Source of the DNA: Spirochaetales bacterium
GTDB taxonomy: Bacteria; Spirochaetota; Spirochaetia; DSM-2461
Assembly (NCBI GenBank): GCA_003247135.1
Contig: QKAW01000017.1
Span: 1-64,000, forward strand
Direction: 5' to 3'
Length of the DNA stretch: 64,000 bases
A program made the position numbers and the translations under genes. This document shows, piece after piece, positions 44,043 to 52,950 of the stretch. The first letter of the stretch is position 1. Each line of letters begins with the position of its first letter. A model generated the notes under the pieces. That model did not search any database, was not told the origin of the DNA, and was given only the letters and a program-made list of their open reading frames with translations.

Positions 44043-44633
44043 ATGACATTTATAACTATTTGGATTAAGGTTTTCTTTCTTTTTACACCATTTTTCGCAC
44101 TTTCAATGTTCCTTTCCATGACAGATCATGCAAGTGAAAAACAGAGAGTAAAACTTGCACTAAAGACTTCTTTCTCGGTTCTTATTATTAGTCAGGTTCT
44201 TCTTTTCTTTGGAAATCAGATTTTTATGGTTTTTGGGATAACTGTTGATGCCTTCAGAATCGGAGCAGGAGCACTTTTATTTCTATCTGCAGTATCTTTA
44301 ATTAATGGCACAAAGCCTAAAAATATTGATCCTAATGATGATTTTACAGTAGTTCCTCTTGCAATTCCAACTATTGTTGGTCCCGCAACTATTGGTGCAA
44401 TTATGGTAATGGGAGCGGAATTTACAACAAATAATGAGAAGATAATTGGTTCCATGGCAGTTACCGCTGCAACAGCATCAGTTGGGCTGATTCTTTTTGT
44501 CTCCTCCTACATCGAACGTGCTTTAAAAAAAAGAGGAATAGTTATTATAAGTAAATTAACAGGTCTTATTCTTGCCGCATTAGCTGCCCAGATGATTTTT
44601 ACAGGAATTAAAAAGTTTTTATTTAACTATTAA
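44043..44633 (+). CDS. MarC-family integral membrane protein
   Basis: The 196-aa membrane protein has six helices, with 'LFTPFFALSMFLSMT' near the N-terminus, 'AFRIGAGALLFLSAVSLI', 'VVPLAIPTIVGPATIGAIMVMG' and a C-terminal 'KLTGLILAALAAQMIFTGIK'. These are the family's conserved helices. MarC proteins are no longer thought to confer multiple antibiotic resistance, and their function is unknown. It lies between murJ and a chemotaxis-like gene, probably co-transcribed with murJ. Confidence 0.93.
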   Translation: MTFITIWIKVFFLFTPFFALSMFLSMTDHASEKQRVKLALKTSFSVLIISQVLLFFGNQIFMVFGITVDAFRIGAGALLFLSAVSLINGTKPKNIDPNDDFTVVPLAIPTIVGPATIGAIMVMGAEFTTNNEKIIGSMAVTAATASVGLILFVSSYIERALKKRGIVIISKLTGLILAALAAQMIFTGIKKFLFNY

Positions 44634-44660
44634 TAAAAATGTATTACAATTTAGTTCATT

Positions 44661-46475
44661 ATGGATATAGATTTAAAAAAAAATGGGCAGATAGATATAA
44701 AAGCGCAGTTAAAAGAGTGTGTAGATTTTCTTAAACGTTACAAAACAAGTTACGAAAGAATATCTATAAATATTTCATCTGAACTTCCGGAAATTGAAGC
44801 TAAAATTGATAGAAATATATCATCCTCCCTTGAACTTAGGCATATACTGGATACTAGGGGAGATTATAAAAAGAGCAGTTTAAAGGATGAATTAGAAAAA
44901 TTTAACAGCGAACTTAAAAGCGTAATAAATTCTTTAAAAGAGTCCAAAGAGATTGATAAATCTATATTTGATGATCTAAGAAATACAATTGATCTTTCAA
45001 TACAATCTGTCTCCAAAATAAAAGATATAGACAATATCTCAGAAAATCTTAAGGTTTTTGCAATAAACTCAATAGTTTATGCGCAAAAAGCTGGAACAAA
45101 GGGCCAAGGTTATCAATTTATTTCCGGGCAATTTATTAAATTATCAGAAGACCTTGCTAAAAGTACTGCACAAATTATTTTAACAGGAAAAAAACTTAAC
45201 AGCTACATTATTCAGTTGCTGGAGAGTATTGAAATACATGACTATGAAAGTTCTGAACATATTGATGAAATAACCGATGAGTCCCAATCCCTTATAAAAA
45301 ACTCAAATACTTCAATTGAGACTCTTCTTGATATTCTTGAAAATATAGTTAATCAGATAAAAGAGGTTAAAAAACCTACCTCAGAAATTATGTTTCAGAT
45401 TCAGAGACAGGATATTATTCAACAACAGATGGAGCATACATTTCAGATAATGGATGAGTTGTCAAAAATTATAAACAGCAAAAGCTCCAAGCCAGAAGAA
45501 GAACTGGACATCCTTACACTTTTAAATTTTCTGCTTTTAACAACAGATATGCAGATTAAACGAATAAATAGTGACCTTTTATCAATGATTATTGATATAG
45601 AAGCTCCTTTAAATAGAATAATTGAGACTATAGATAACTTTAACAAATATGAGTCTGATGTTTTAAAAAAATTCTCATCCAGAACCACAAGTAATATTAC
45701 AGAAATAATTGATGGGATATTTCAGGCACCTGAGAGTATTATCTCGGACATTATAATAAAGCTGGATCTAAATCAGGGTCAGAAAAAAGAACTTTTATCT
45801 ATCTTTAAAAATATTGACGATCTGATGAAAGTTGAAAACAACATGGCGAAGGGTTTTCTACCCTTAATGGATATGATACAAAATCTACTCTTTTTAGCCC
45901 AGGTAGAGCAGGCTAGAAACAAACTTGATATTAATCTGGATCTGGAGAGTAACAACAGTGTTTTTTCAAATGCTGTTTTTATTGAAATGGATAATATAAT
46001 AGAAGGAATAAATAAATCTCAAACAATGGTACAGGATAACCTGCTGAATATTAGAGACTCTTTTGAAAAACAGAAAAAAAAGTATGATCTTATTAAACGA
46101 AATCTTATGGAATCAACTGAATTTCTAGAGAAAACAGAAGTTATTTTTTCAGATAACTTTCAATTAAATGTTAATACTACTGCAACCCTGTTTCAGGAAG
46201 TGAATATTTACCAGAATAAATTTAAGGAGTTAAAGGAACTTCACTCAATTATGGAGTCCCAGGCGGATATTTTCTCAAGATTTAAAAGAGATGTGGATTT
46301 TCACTTACAGAAATACGGTGGAGCTAAAAATCTCAACGACACAATTTTCAGAAGTACTATTATTCAGCAAATAATTGATAATCTGACTGTAGATTCAGAG
46401 AGAACTGCTATAATTCAAAATTTCCCTGAACTTGAAATTGAGAAGAGTGTTGGTAGTGCGGTAACTTTTTTTTAG
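44661..46475 (+). CDS. Soluble MCP-like coiled-coil signalling protein
   Basis: The 604-aa protein has no membrane helix or signal peptide and is mostly heptad-rich helix. Residues about 120-175 contain 'NLKVFAINSIVYAQKAGTKG' and then 'GYQFISGQFIKLSEDLAKST'. This resembles the hairpin tip of methyl-accepting chemotaxis proteins (LAxNAxIEAAxAGexGxGF-V-A-EvRkLAe), but in diverged form: canonical E, R and L positions are changed. A second helical stretch, 'IMFQIQRQDIIQQQMEHT' (about 245-265), resembles CheC/CheZ-like or taxis-associated sequences. It lies 64 bases before a CheY gene. I infer a cytosolic taxis-type scaffold or receptor. Confidence 0.6.
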   Translation: MDIDLKKNGQIDIKAQLKECVDFLKRYKTSYERISINISSELPEIEAKIDRNISSSLELRHILDTRGDYKKSSLKDELEKFNSELKSVINSLKESKEIDKSIFDDLRNTIDLSIQSVSKIKDIDNISENLKVFAINSIVYAQKAGTKGQGYQFISGQFIKLSEDLAKSTAQIILTGKKLNSYIIQLLESIEIHDYESSEHIDEITDESQSLIKNSNTSIETLLDILENIVNQIKEVKKPTSEIMFQIQRQDIIQQQMEHTFQIMDELSKIINSKSSKPEEELDILTLLNFLLLTTDMQIKRINSDLLSMIIDIEAPLNRIIETIDNFNKYESDVLKKFSSRTTSNITEIIDGIFQAPESIISDIIIKLDLNQGQKKELLSIFKNIDDLMKVENNMAKGFLPLMDMIQNLLFLAQVEQARNKLDINLDLESNNSVFSNAVFIEMDNIIEGINKSQTMVQDNLLNIRDSFEKQKKKYDLIKRNLMESTEFLEKTEVIFSDNFQLNVNTTATLFQEVNIYQNKFKELKELHSIMESQADIFSRFKRDVDFHLQKYGGAKNLNDTIFRSTIIQQIIDNLTVDSERTAIIQNFPELEIEKSVGSAVTFF

Positions 46476-46484
46476 TAATAAAAT

Positions 46485-46512
46485 TTGAAAAAAAAAATCT
46501 ATACTATATAAT
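46485..46512 (+). promoter_or_regulatory. Promoter of the CheY-like gene (TTGAAA-16-TATAAT)
   Basis: A consensus -10 and 5/6 -35 with a 16-nt spacer lie 27 nt before the ATG at 46540. The leader carries an AGAGGA ribosome site. It gives cheY expression independent of the upstream MCP-like gene. Confidence 0.6.
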
Positions 46513-46539
46513 TTAGATAAAAAAACAAAGAGGATTCTT

Positions 46540-46911
46540 ATGAAAACAATATTCGCAGTAGATGATTCTGCAACAGCTAGAGCATCTATTAGTTATACAT
46601 TAAAAAACAATGGCTATCAGGTAGAACTTGCAGTTGATGGAATGGATGCACTAAAACAGCTTGATTCATTTAACGGCAAGATTGATCTCTTCCTTTTCGA
46701 TGTAAATATGCCAAACATGGATGGTATAACCCTGATAAAAGAGGTAAGAAAACTAAGCAAATTCAAATTTACCCCTATAATATTTCTAACAACCGAGTCT
46801 CAGGAGTCTAAAAAGATGGAAGGTAAAGATGCAGGGGCAAGTGGTTGGATAGTAAAACCTTTTGAACCGGAAACTTTTCTATCAGTTGTAAAAAGGTTCA
46901 CCGGAATCTAA
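46540..46911 (+). CDS. CheY-like single-domain response regulator
   Basis: The 123-aa receiver has Asp8/Asp9 ('AVDDSATARASI'), phospho-acceptor Asp54 ('LFLFDVNMPNMDG'), Thr84/Thr85 and Lys106 ('IVKPF'). It has no output domain. It is typical of CheY or PilH-type proteins that act by protein-protein contact. Proximity to the MCP-like protein supports a taxis role. The convergent pgsA gene ends at the very next base. Confidence 0.93.
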   Translation: MKTIFAVDDSATARASISYTLKNNGYQVELAVDGMDALKQLDSFNGKIDLFLFDVNMPNMDGITLIKEVRKLSKFKFTPIIFLTTESQESKKMEGKDAGASGWIVKPFEPETFLSVVKRFTGI

Positions 46912-47451
46912 CTATTTCTCCTGTAAAACTGCTCTGTTTTGTATAATGTAGTCTATACCTGACAGGAGGGTTAAAAATGTGCTTATATAAAACAGTATTA
47001 AAGCAACAGGAAAATTAATCTTATCTCCATAAAGTGGTTCTAAACAGAACGCTATAATAGATACCATTTGTGTTGCTGTTTTATATTTCCCAAGAGAACC
47101 GGCCGCAATTACTATTCCATCAGATGCTGCAATTGCTCTGAAAATACTAACAATTAACTCTCTGGAAATTATAATTATTACAGCCCAGGAAGGTATCATT
47201 TTTAGATCTACAAAACAGACAAAAGCAGAGATTACCAAAAGTTTATCAGCCAGAGGATCCATAAATTTCCCAAACTTTGTAACCATATTTCTAGTTCTGG
47301 CAATATAACCATCAAAAAAATCAGTAATTGATGCCAGTATAAAAATTCCACCGGCTATTAATGTAGAAGAACTATCCCCTATCATTAAAAAATATATAAA
47401 AGCCGGAATCATAATAACCCTGCTTAATGTTAGTTTATTTGCCAAATTCAT
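46912..47451 (-). CDS. pgsA: CDP-diacylglycerol-glycerol-3-phosphate 3-phosphatidyltransferase PgsA
   Basis: This 179-aa membrane enzyme of phosphatidylglycerol synthesis carries the CDP-alcohol phosphotransferase motif in 'SITDFFDGYIARTRNMVTKFGKFMDPLADK', given here in parts: D-G-x2-A-R-x8-G-x3-D-x3-D. I choose ATG 47451, preceded by GGAGAG, giving MNLANKLTLSRVI. An in-frame extension of 31 codons upstream is hydrophobic but lacks a ribosome site. Confidence 0.94.
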   Translation of the reverse strand: MNLANKLTLSRVIMIPAFIYFLMIGDSSSTLIAGGIFILASITDFFDGYIARTRNMVTKFGKFMDPLADKLLVISAFVCFVDLKMIPSWAVIIIISRELIVSIFRAIAASDGIVIAAGSLGKYKTATQMVSIIAFCLEPLYGDKINFPVALILFYISTFLTLLSGIDYIIQNRAVLQEK

Positions 47452-47608
47452 AATAACTCTCCAATAATATAAGCAATAAAAAAGATAACATATATAAAAA
47501 AATATTGATATATTATTTTTATCCAAATTACTTCCTATATGCACACGATATTCAAATTATTGACTATTAAACTTTTTAGTTCTAATATTTTCATTAAAGG
47601 AATGGATC

Positions 47609-48511
47609 TTGAATATTGATGTAACAATGGAAAACCTTGATTTTTTTCAATGTTTTTCTTCTAAAAGTAAAATAAAAATAATTGAACTTCTTGGTATCGG
47701 CCCCCAGAACATTGGTGATCTTGCCAAAAATCTGGACGTATCCTCTACAATAGTCACCAGGCATATAAGTGAAATGGAAAATGCAGGAATTGTTATATCT
47801 GAGATGATATCCGGAAAACGTGGACAGCAGAAAGTTTGTTCATTGGCTGTAAATAAAGTGGTTCTTAACTTTATTCAACAGGAAAAAGAGTTAAAAACAA
47901 CATCAATGAATATACCTATTGGTCAATTTAGTTCATTTCAGGTAGAACCAACATGCGGTTTGGCATCAACTGAAAAATATATAGGAATAGTAGATGATCC
48001 AAGATATTTTGAAAGTCCGGAAGCAATTACAGCAGGAATATTGTGGTTTAAATCAGGTTATATTGAGTATACAATACCAAGTTATATTTTTGACCATGCA
48101 GAGAGAATAAAATCTCTTGTTATCTCTTTTGAAATCTGCTCCGAATACCCACATTACAATAATGAATTTCCATCAGATATTCTCTTTACTATGAACAGCA
48201 CTGAATTGGGATACTGGACAAGTCCTGGAAGTTTTGGAGGGAAAAAAGGATTGTATACCCCTGAGTGGTTTACGTGTGGGACTGAATTTGGTCTTTTAAA
48301 AAGATTAATGATAAACAGAGAAGGAACATTTATTGATGGAGAGAGAATATCTGATATAAATATATCTGAACTTGGATTAGGTAACAATAAAAACCAGGTT
48401 TTGAGAATTTCTTCACCAAAAGATGTAGCTCATCCCGGAGGAGTAACAATATTCGGAAAAGGTTTTGGGAACCATGCCCAGGATATATCAATTACCGTTA
48501 ATTATTTATAA
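47609..48511 (+). CDS. ArsR-type HTH regulator with C-terminal beta-sandwich-like domain
   Basis: The 300-aa protein starts at TTG (47609) after AAAGGA. Residues 10-90 form an ArsR-type winged helix ('SSKSKIKIIELLGIGPQNIGDLAKNLDVSS' region; recognition helix 'STIVTRHISEMENAGIV'). The long C-terminal part (about 115-300) is a separate domain with 'YTIPSYIFDHAERIKSLVISFEI', 'SPGSFGGKKGLYTPEWF', 'FIDGERISD' and 'HPGGVTIFGKGFGNH'. It looks like a jelly-roll effector domain of unknown ligand. It heads a same-strand run with DUF432 and MscS genes, 14 bases apart, and may regulate them. Confidence 0.75.
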   Translation: MNIDVTMENLDFFQCFSSKSKIKIIELLGIGPQNIGDLAKNLDVSSTIVTRHISEMENAGIVISEMISGKRGQQKVCSLAVNKVVLNFIQQEKELKTTSMNIPIGQFSSFQVEPTCGLASTEKYIGIVDDPRYFESPEAITAGILWFKSGYIEYTIPSYIFDHAERIKSLVISFEICSEYPHYNNEFPSDILFTMNSTELGYWTSPGSFGGKKGLYTPEWFTCGTEFGLLKRLMINREGTFIDGERISDINISELGLGNNKNQVLRISSPKDVAHPGGVTIFGKGFGNHAQDISITVNYL

Positions 48512-48525
48512 ATCAGAGGTGTAAG

Positions 48526-49269
48526 TTGGATAATTTAGAAACATTTAACTGGGGAAAGATTAATCTATCTGAGAATCTTAAAATTGAATTAAAAAGTGAT
48601 CAAATCCTTGAAGTATTAAAGGAAGGAAATAACCTTTATATTAATCTACATAAGAATGGGAGTATTATTAAAAACAGATTTATAGTCCCGGAAGATGTAG
48701 ATATAGAATTAAGCCCCTCATTTCCTGAATTACCTATTGTTATTAGATCCGCTAGTAAATTAGCAATATTTCCCGGTGAGAGACTAAATGCATTTGTTGA
48801 AGTACCAATGCTTCTCTCTGTTAATACTATTATTGATGGTAAAAGTGAATCTCTTTTTGAAGAGCCACTGGGAACACTTTCTAAAAGTTTCTTTGGTAAT
48901 ACAGAAAACGGAGAGCTTGCATACTCTCTGGAGACTCCTTTATACAGTAATATTGAAGATTACAAGGTAAATAAATTAATGGGCTATTGCCCAATTTCAA
49001 TTATTAACAAGTCCAACAGTATTATGAATTTTGACCGGATGATTTTAAGAGTACCAAACTTGACTATCTACAGATATCCGGACTATCTGGCAGGAAGCCC
49101 TGTGCATGTTACCTTTACATCCTTTGAACAGAATAACCAGTCTACTATTAAAAAAAGAAATCCGATACAAAACCTGAAACCTGTTATGATTTATCAGCCT
49201 AGGCAAGTAGCTGATAATAATCTTTTAAGAAAAAGTTTTTATTTTATTAAAACAATATATAATGGATAG
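48526..49269 (+). CDS. DUF432-family protein
   Basis: The 247-aa cytosolic beta-rich protein starts at TTG after AGAGGTG. It has 'FIVPEDVDIELSPSFPELPIV' (in parts), 'FPGERLNAFVEVPM', 'LGTLSKSFFGNTENGELAYSLET' (in parts) and 'MNFDRMILRVPNLTIYRY'. These fit DUF432, a family found in archaea and bacteria that is frequently encoded beside MscS channels. The mscS gene begins 2 bases downstream, so the two products probably act together. The molecular function is unknown. Confidence 0.75.
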   Translation: MDNLETFNWGKINLSENLKIELKSDQILEVLKEGNNLYINLHKNGSIIKNRFIVPEDVDIELSPSFPELPIVIRSASKLAIFPGERLNAFVEVPMLLSVNTIIDGKSESLFEEPLGTLSKSFFGNTENGELAYSLETPLYSNIEDYKVNKLMGYCPISIINKSNSIMNFDRMILRVPNLTIYRYPDYLAGSPVHVTFTSFEQNNQSTIKKRNPIQNLKPVMIYQPRQVADNNLLRKSFYFIKTIYNG

Positions 49270-49271
49270 AT

Positions 49272-50087
49272 ATGAGTAAATTATATAATAGTATAGTAAC
49301 AAATCTAGTTGAGAAAATAGATTTAAGTATGGTGGCCCTAGTAACTGCAACTCTAGTTATTGGAATTTTCCTTCTAAATATTATTAAATTAATTGTAAAC
49401 AGAACAGTTCTTAATAAAAGCAATAAACAGACAAAAATGCTAATAAATAAATTAGTAAGCTATACCGGGTTTTCCATACTTTTTATAATTATTTTAGGTG
49501 AAATAGGAATTGAACTTTCAACACTTCTTGGGGCTGCGGGGGTTATGGGTATTGCAATTGGTATTGCTTCTCAGAAAAGTCTTGGAAATATAATTAGTGG
49601 CTTCTTTATGGTTACCGAGAAAAGCTTTGAGATTGGAGATGTCATAACAGTAGGAGATAAAACAGGAACTGTTTATTCAGTGGAGTTACTCTCTATTATG
49701 TTAAAAACCTTTGACAACAGATTAATTAGAATACCTAATGAATCTCTTATTTCTACTGATATAACAAATATTACAAGATTCCCTATTAGGCGTCTGGATC
49801 TGGATATTCTGGTTGCATATAAAACTGACCTTCAAAAAGTAGCGTCTATACTTGAAAGAATTGCTATAGATAATCCCATTTTACTAGATGAACCAAAGTA
49901 CTACTTTCAGATAAAGAATTTTGAAGATTCCGGAATACTTATTGTTTTTGGAGTATGGTTTGAAAAAGAGAATTTTTTGGCAGTTAAAAACAGTTTGATG
50001 AATGATATTCTAATAAAATTTAGAGAAAACAGTATTGAAATTCCATACAATCATATAGTTATTAAAAAAGAGTCCGATAATATCTAA
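49272..50087 (+). CDS. Small-conductance mechanosensitive channel (MscS family)
   Basis: The 271-aa inner-membrane protein has three N-terminal helices, the TM3 pore helix 'LLGAAGVMGIAIGIASQKSLGNIISGFFMV', given as the Gly/Ala-packed MscS signature, and the beta domain start 'EKSFEIGDVITVGDKTGTVYSVELL'. The C-terminal alpha/beta region is complete. Known: such channels release osmolytes on hypo-osmotic shock. It is coupled to the DUF432 gene and followed 16 bases later by the two transporter-like membrane proteins. Confidence 0.94.
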   Translation: MSKLYNSIVTNLVEKIDLSMVALVTATLVIGIFLLNIIKLIVNRTVLNKSNKQTKMLINKLVSYTGFSILFIIILGEIGIELSTLLGAAGVMGIAIGIASQKSLGNIISGFFMVTEKSFEIGDVITVGDKTGTVYSVELLSIMLKTFDNRLIRIPNESLISTDITNITRFPIRRLDLDILVAYKTDLQKVASILERIAIDNPILLDEPKYYFQIKNFEDSGILIVFGVWFEKENFLAVKNSLMNDILIKFRENSIEIPYNHIVIKKESDNI

Positions 50088-50103
50088 AAAACTAGGATAT
50101 TTT

Positions 50104-50820
50104 ATGGATTATTTAAGTATCGCCAATGGTAGAGTTTTATACATATTGGCATCAATTGTTATAATTGTAGTCATTATACAATCTGTTCTATTTTTAAGAA
50201 TGTCGTGGAAAAGAGGTATCTCTATAGGAATTTCCAAAACTAAACTTAAAGAAACTGTTAAAACCAGCGCCTTTTTTGCTATAGTTCCATCAATACCTAT
50301 AGTTATTGCACTTATAGCTATCTCTCCGGTTCTTGGGCTTCCATTTTCCTGGATGAGACTATCTGTTATTGGTTCCCAAAGTTATGAGATGATCGCAGCA
50401 AAAATTGGTGCATCCAGTATGGGTATAGCTAACCTGACTGACCCAGGTTATACAGCTCAGGTTTTTAGTAACTCTATGTGGGTTATGAGTGTCGGGATTA
50501 TCTGGGGATTAGTTTTATCAATATTTGCCCTTAAAAAATACCAAAACAGAATGAAAATTGTTCAGAAAAAAGATTCTAAATGGGCAGAAATAATGGTTAA
50601 TGCTCTATTTTTTGGAATGCTATCTGTATTTTTTGGGGAACCTATAGTCTCTGGTGGTTTAAGCCTTTTGGTTCTTTTAAGTAGTGCAGCTATAATGCTC
50701 TTTATTACATGGATTGCTAAAATAACCGGAAAGCAGTGGATACGGGACTTTGCACTGTCTGTAAGTATGATTGCAGGAATGGCATTTGCAATACTATTTA
50801 GTAATTTAGGAGCTGTATAA
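50104..50820 (+). CDS. DUF5058-family membrane protein
   Basis: The 238-aa polytopic membrane protein has about six helices, with 'LRMSWKRGISIGISKTKLKETVKTSAFFAIVPSIPIVIALIAISPVLGLPFSWMRLSVIGS' as its hallmark region (cited in parts: SWKRG, AIVPSIPI, PFSWMRLSVIGS). This matches the DUF5058 pattern. The next gene begins one base later and encodes a second membrane protein of similar size. The two are most simply read as partners in a transporter, and the M20 peptidase after them suggests a peptide or amidated substrate. This is inference. Confidence 0.65.
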   Translation: MDYLSIANGRVLYILASIVIIVVIIQSVLFLRMSWKRGISIGISKTKLKETVKTSAFFAIVPSIPIVIALIAISPVLGLPFSWMRLSVIGSQSYEMIAAKIGASSMGIANLTDPGYTAQVFSNSMWVMSVGIIWGLVLSIFALKKYQNRMKIVQKKDSKWAEIMVNALFFGMLSVFFGEPIVSGGLSLLVLLSSAAIMLFITWIAKITGKQWIRDFALSVSMIAGMAFAILFSNLGAV

Positions 50821-50821
50821 T

Positions 50822-51496
50822 ATGAGTAGTTTAAGTTATCAGGATAGAGTACATAAGATTGGAAGAATTACTGCGAGTATTGTTCTTATATTAATCTTTG
50901 TTGTTCCAGCAACCATAAGTATAGTTTATAATATATTTCCACCTGCAGATAAATTACTACTGGGTATTGGTATGGTTTGTATGGTCTATATTCCAATTAG
51001 TATTGCTGAGTTTCTAACCTACACACCTATGCTTGGAAGTAGTGCCACATATCTTGTTTTTGTAACCGGGAATTTAACAAACCTAAAAATTCCCTGTGCA
51101 TTAACTTGTATGGTAAATGCAGAAGTTGCACCCCAAACAGAAGAGGCTGAAATAATTGCCACCATTTCAGTTGCAGTCTCCTCTTTAGTAACTATTCTGA
51201 TTATTTTTATTGGTATGATAGCACTTGTCCCTTTAAGCCCTCTTCTCAGTTCAGAGGTTTTAAAACCAGCATTCTCTCAGATTCTTCCGGCACTTTTTGG
51301 AGCAATGGGAGGTTACTGGATATTAAAGCAGTGGAAACTTGCAGTTACACCAATTCTGGTAATAGTATTGCTCTATATTTTCCTACCTATACCAAGTGGA
51401 GTTGAAGGTGCATTAATACCTGTAATGGGATTGATATCTGTTTTTTCAGCAAAATTACTATATAAAAAAGGCTTTATTAAATCTATTGAGAATTAA
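50822..51496 (+). CDS. Polytopic membrane protein, probable partner of the DUF5058 protein
   Basis: The 224-aa protein has about seven hydrophobic helices. Notable segments are 'EFLTYTPMLGSSATYLVFVTGN', split here as TPMLGSSATYL and FVTGNLTNLKIPC, and 'NAEVAPQTEEAEIIATI', a conserved-looking polar stretch between helices. A small Gly-rich helix, 'ALFGAMGGYWILKQW', lies later in the chain. I do not recognise a named family. The tight linkage to the preceding gene (1 base) and the downstream M20 peptidase gene (11 bases) suggest one functional unit. Confidence 0.6.
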   Translation: MSSLSYQDRVHKIGRITASIVLILIFVVPATISIVYNIFPPADKLLLGIGMVCMVYIPISIAEFLTYTPMLGSSATYLVFVTGNLTNLKIPCALTCMVNAEVAPQTEEAEIIATISVAVSSLVTILIIFIGMIALVPLSPLLSSEVLKPAFSQILPALFGAMGGYWILKQWKLAVTPILVIVLLYIFLPIPSGVEGALIPVMGLISVFSAKLLYKKGFIKSIEN

Positions 51497-51507
51497 AAGG
51501 ACAGAAT

Positions 51508-52944
51508 ATGATTCTAATAATACTTTTGTTATTAATAACTTTAACAATAATATTGAGAACTATAAAATTAAAAAATTGTTTAGTGGAATGCTCCGAAAAA
51601 GAGAACAACGAGGTTGATTTAGACAGGATAGTATCAAAGTTATCAGGCTCTATTAAGATTCCTACTGTCAGTTTTATGGAAACTAGCAAGATAGATTATT
51701 CAGAATTTAATAATTTTATAAAGTTTCTTGAAAAAAGCTTTCCTTATGTATTTAGATCTATGGAAGTAACAGTGATCAATGACTACTCTCTTCTATTTAA
51801 ATGGTCTGGTAGAGAGAAGAGTAAAAAACCATCACTATTAATGGCTCATTATGATGTTGTTCCTGTAGCTGAAAGTTCAGAGGAAGGTTGGAAATTCTCT
51901 GCTTTTTCAGGAGCAGTTGATGATGGATATCTATACGGCAGAGGCTCCCTAGATACTAAAATAACACTAGTTGCAGCTCTTGAAGCCGCAGAACTCTTAT
52001 TAGAAGATGGATTCACCCCACAGAATGATGTCTATTTTGCCTTTGGTCATGATGAAGAGATTTCCGGTATAAATGGGGCAAAAAATATTGCTAAGTATCT
52101 TAAAGATGCAAATATTGAACTGGAATTTGTTTTAGATGAGGGTGGAATTGTTACTCCTGACAGTATAAATGGTTCAAAAAGGGACTTTGCTTTAGTTGGT
52201 ATAGCAGAGAAAGGTTATGCAGATATAAAAATATCAGTTAAAGGAGACGGAGGGCACTCTTCTATGCCCTCTAAATCGACATCCTTGGGGATGGTTGCCC
52301 AGACAGTAAGCAGACTGGAAAAGCAACAGATGAAATTAAAATTAACTAAACCTGTTGAACTATTCCTAAAAAAAATAGGACCTGAAATTGGTACAATAAA
52401 TAGAGTAATAATTGCTAATTTATGGCTCTTTAAACCGCTTTTTATTAAAATATTCTCAAAAACAAATTCAGGTAATGCACTGTTAAGAACCACAACTGCT
52501 GTTACAATGGCAAAGGGAAGTAATGCTGCAAATGTTATACCTGAGGAATCATCGGCAATTATTAATTTTAGAATAAGTCCTGAGGATTCAGTTTCAAAAA
52601 TTGTTGATCATATTAAGAATGTTAGCAGAAATCCAGACTTAAAAATTGAGATTCTCAAATCAAATGAGCCAACACCTGTTTCAAAAGTAGACAGTTTTGG
52701 TTTTAATCTAATTGAAAAAATAATACCTTCAATTTTTGATAATACTGTTGTAGCTCCTTACCTTGTTATGGCTGCAACTGATTCAAAATATTTTCATGAA
52801 ATTTGTGACTCTGTTTACAGATTTGCACCCTTAAGACTGACAAAATCAGAACTTGGCCTAATACATAATACAAATGAGCGTGTCTCTTTGGAAAATATAA
52901 AAAAAGCTTTACTCTTTTATATTGAACTTATCAGCAATGTTTAG
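51508..52944 (+). CDS. M20-family metallopeptidase (CPS1/PM20D1-like), membrane-anchored
   Basis: The 478-aa protein has one N-terminal membrane helix (residues 1-18) and a complete M20 catalytic and lid domain. Zinc ligands and catalytic residues are visible: His in 'LMAHYDVVPV', Asp in 'LYGRGSLDTK', 'FGHDEEISG' with the catalytic Glu, 'LDEGG', and the distal His in 'TDSKYFHE' and 'LIHNTNERV'. Known relatives hydrolyse or form N-acyl amino acids or dipeptides. Genome context with two membrane proteins suggests it processes an imported substrate. The orientation of the catalytic domain across the membrane is not certain. Confidence 0.88.
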   Translation: MILIILLLLITLTIILRTIKLKNCLVECSEKENNEVDLDRIVSKLSGSIKIPTVSFMETSKIDYSEFNNFIKFLEKSFPYVFRSMEVTVINDYSLLFKWSGREKSKKPSLLMAHYDVVPVAESSEEGWKFSAFSGAVDDGYLYGRGSLDTKITLVAALEAAELLLEDGFTPQNDVYFAFGHDEEISGINGAKNIAKYLKDANIELEFVLDEGGIVTPDSINGSKRDFALVGIAEKGYADIKISVKGDGGHSSMPSKSTSLGMVAQTVSRLEKQQMKLKLTKPVELFLKKIGPEIGTINRVIIANLWLFKPLFIKIFSKTNSGNALLRTTTAVTMAKGSNAANVIPEESSAIINFRISPEDSVSKIVDHIKNVSRNPDLKIEILKSNEPTPVSKVDSFGFNLIEKIIPSIFDNTVVAPYLVMAATDSKYFHEICDSVYRFAPLRLTKSELGLIHNTNERVSLENIKKALLFYIELISNV

Positions 52945-52950
52945 TCAGAC

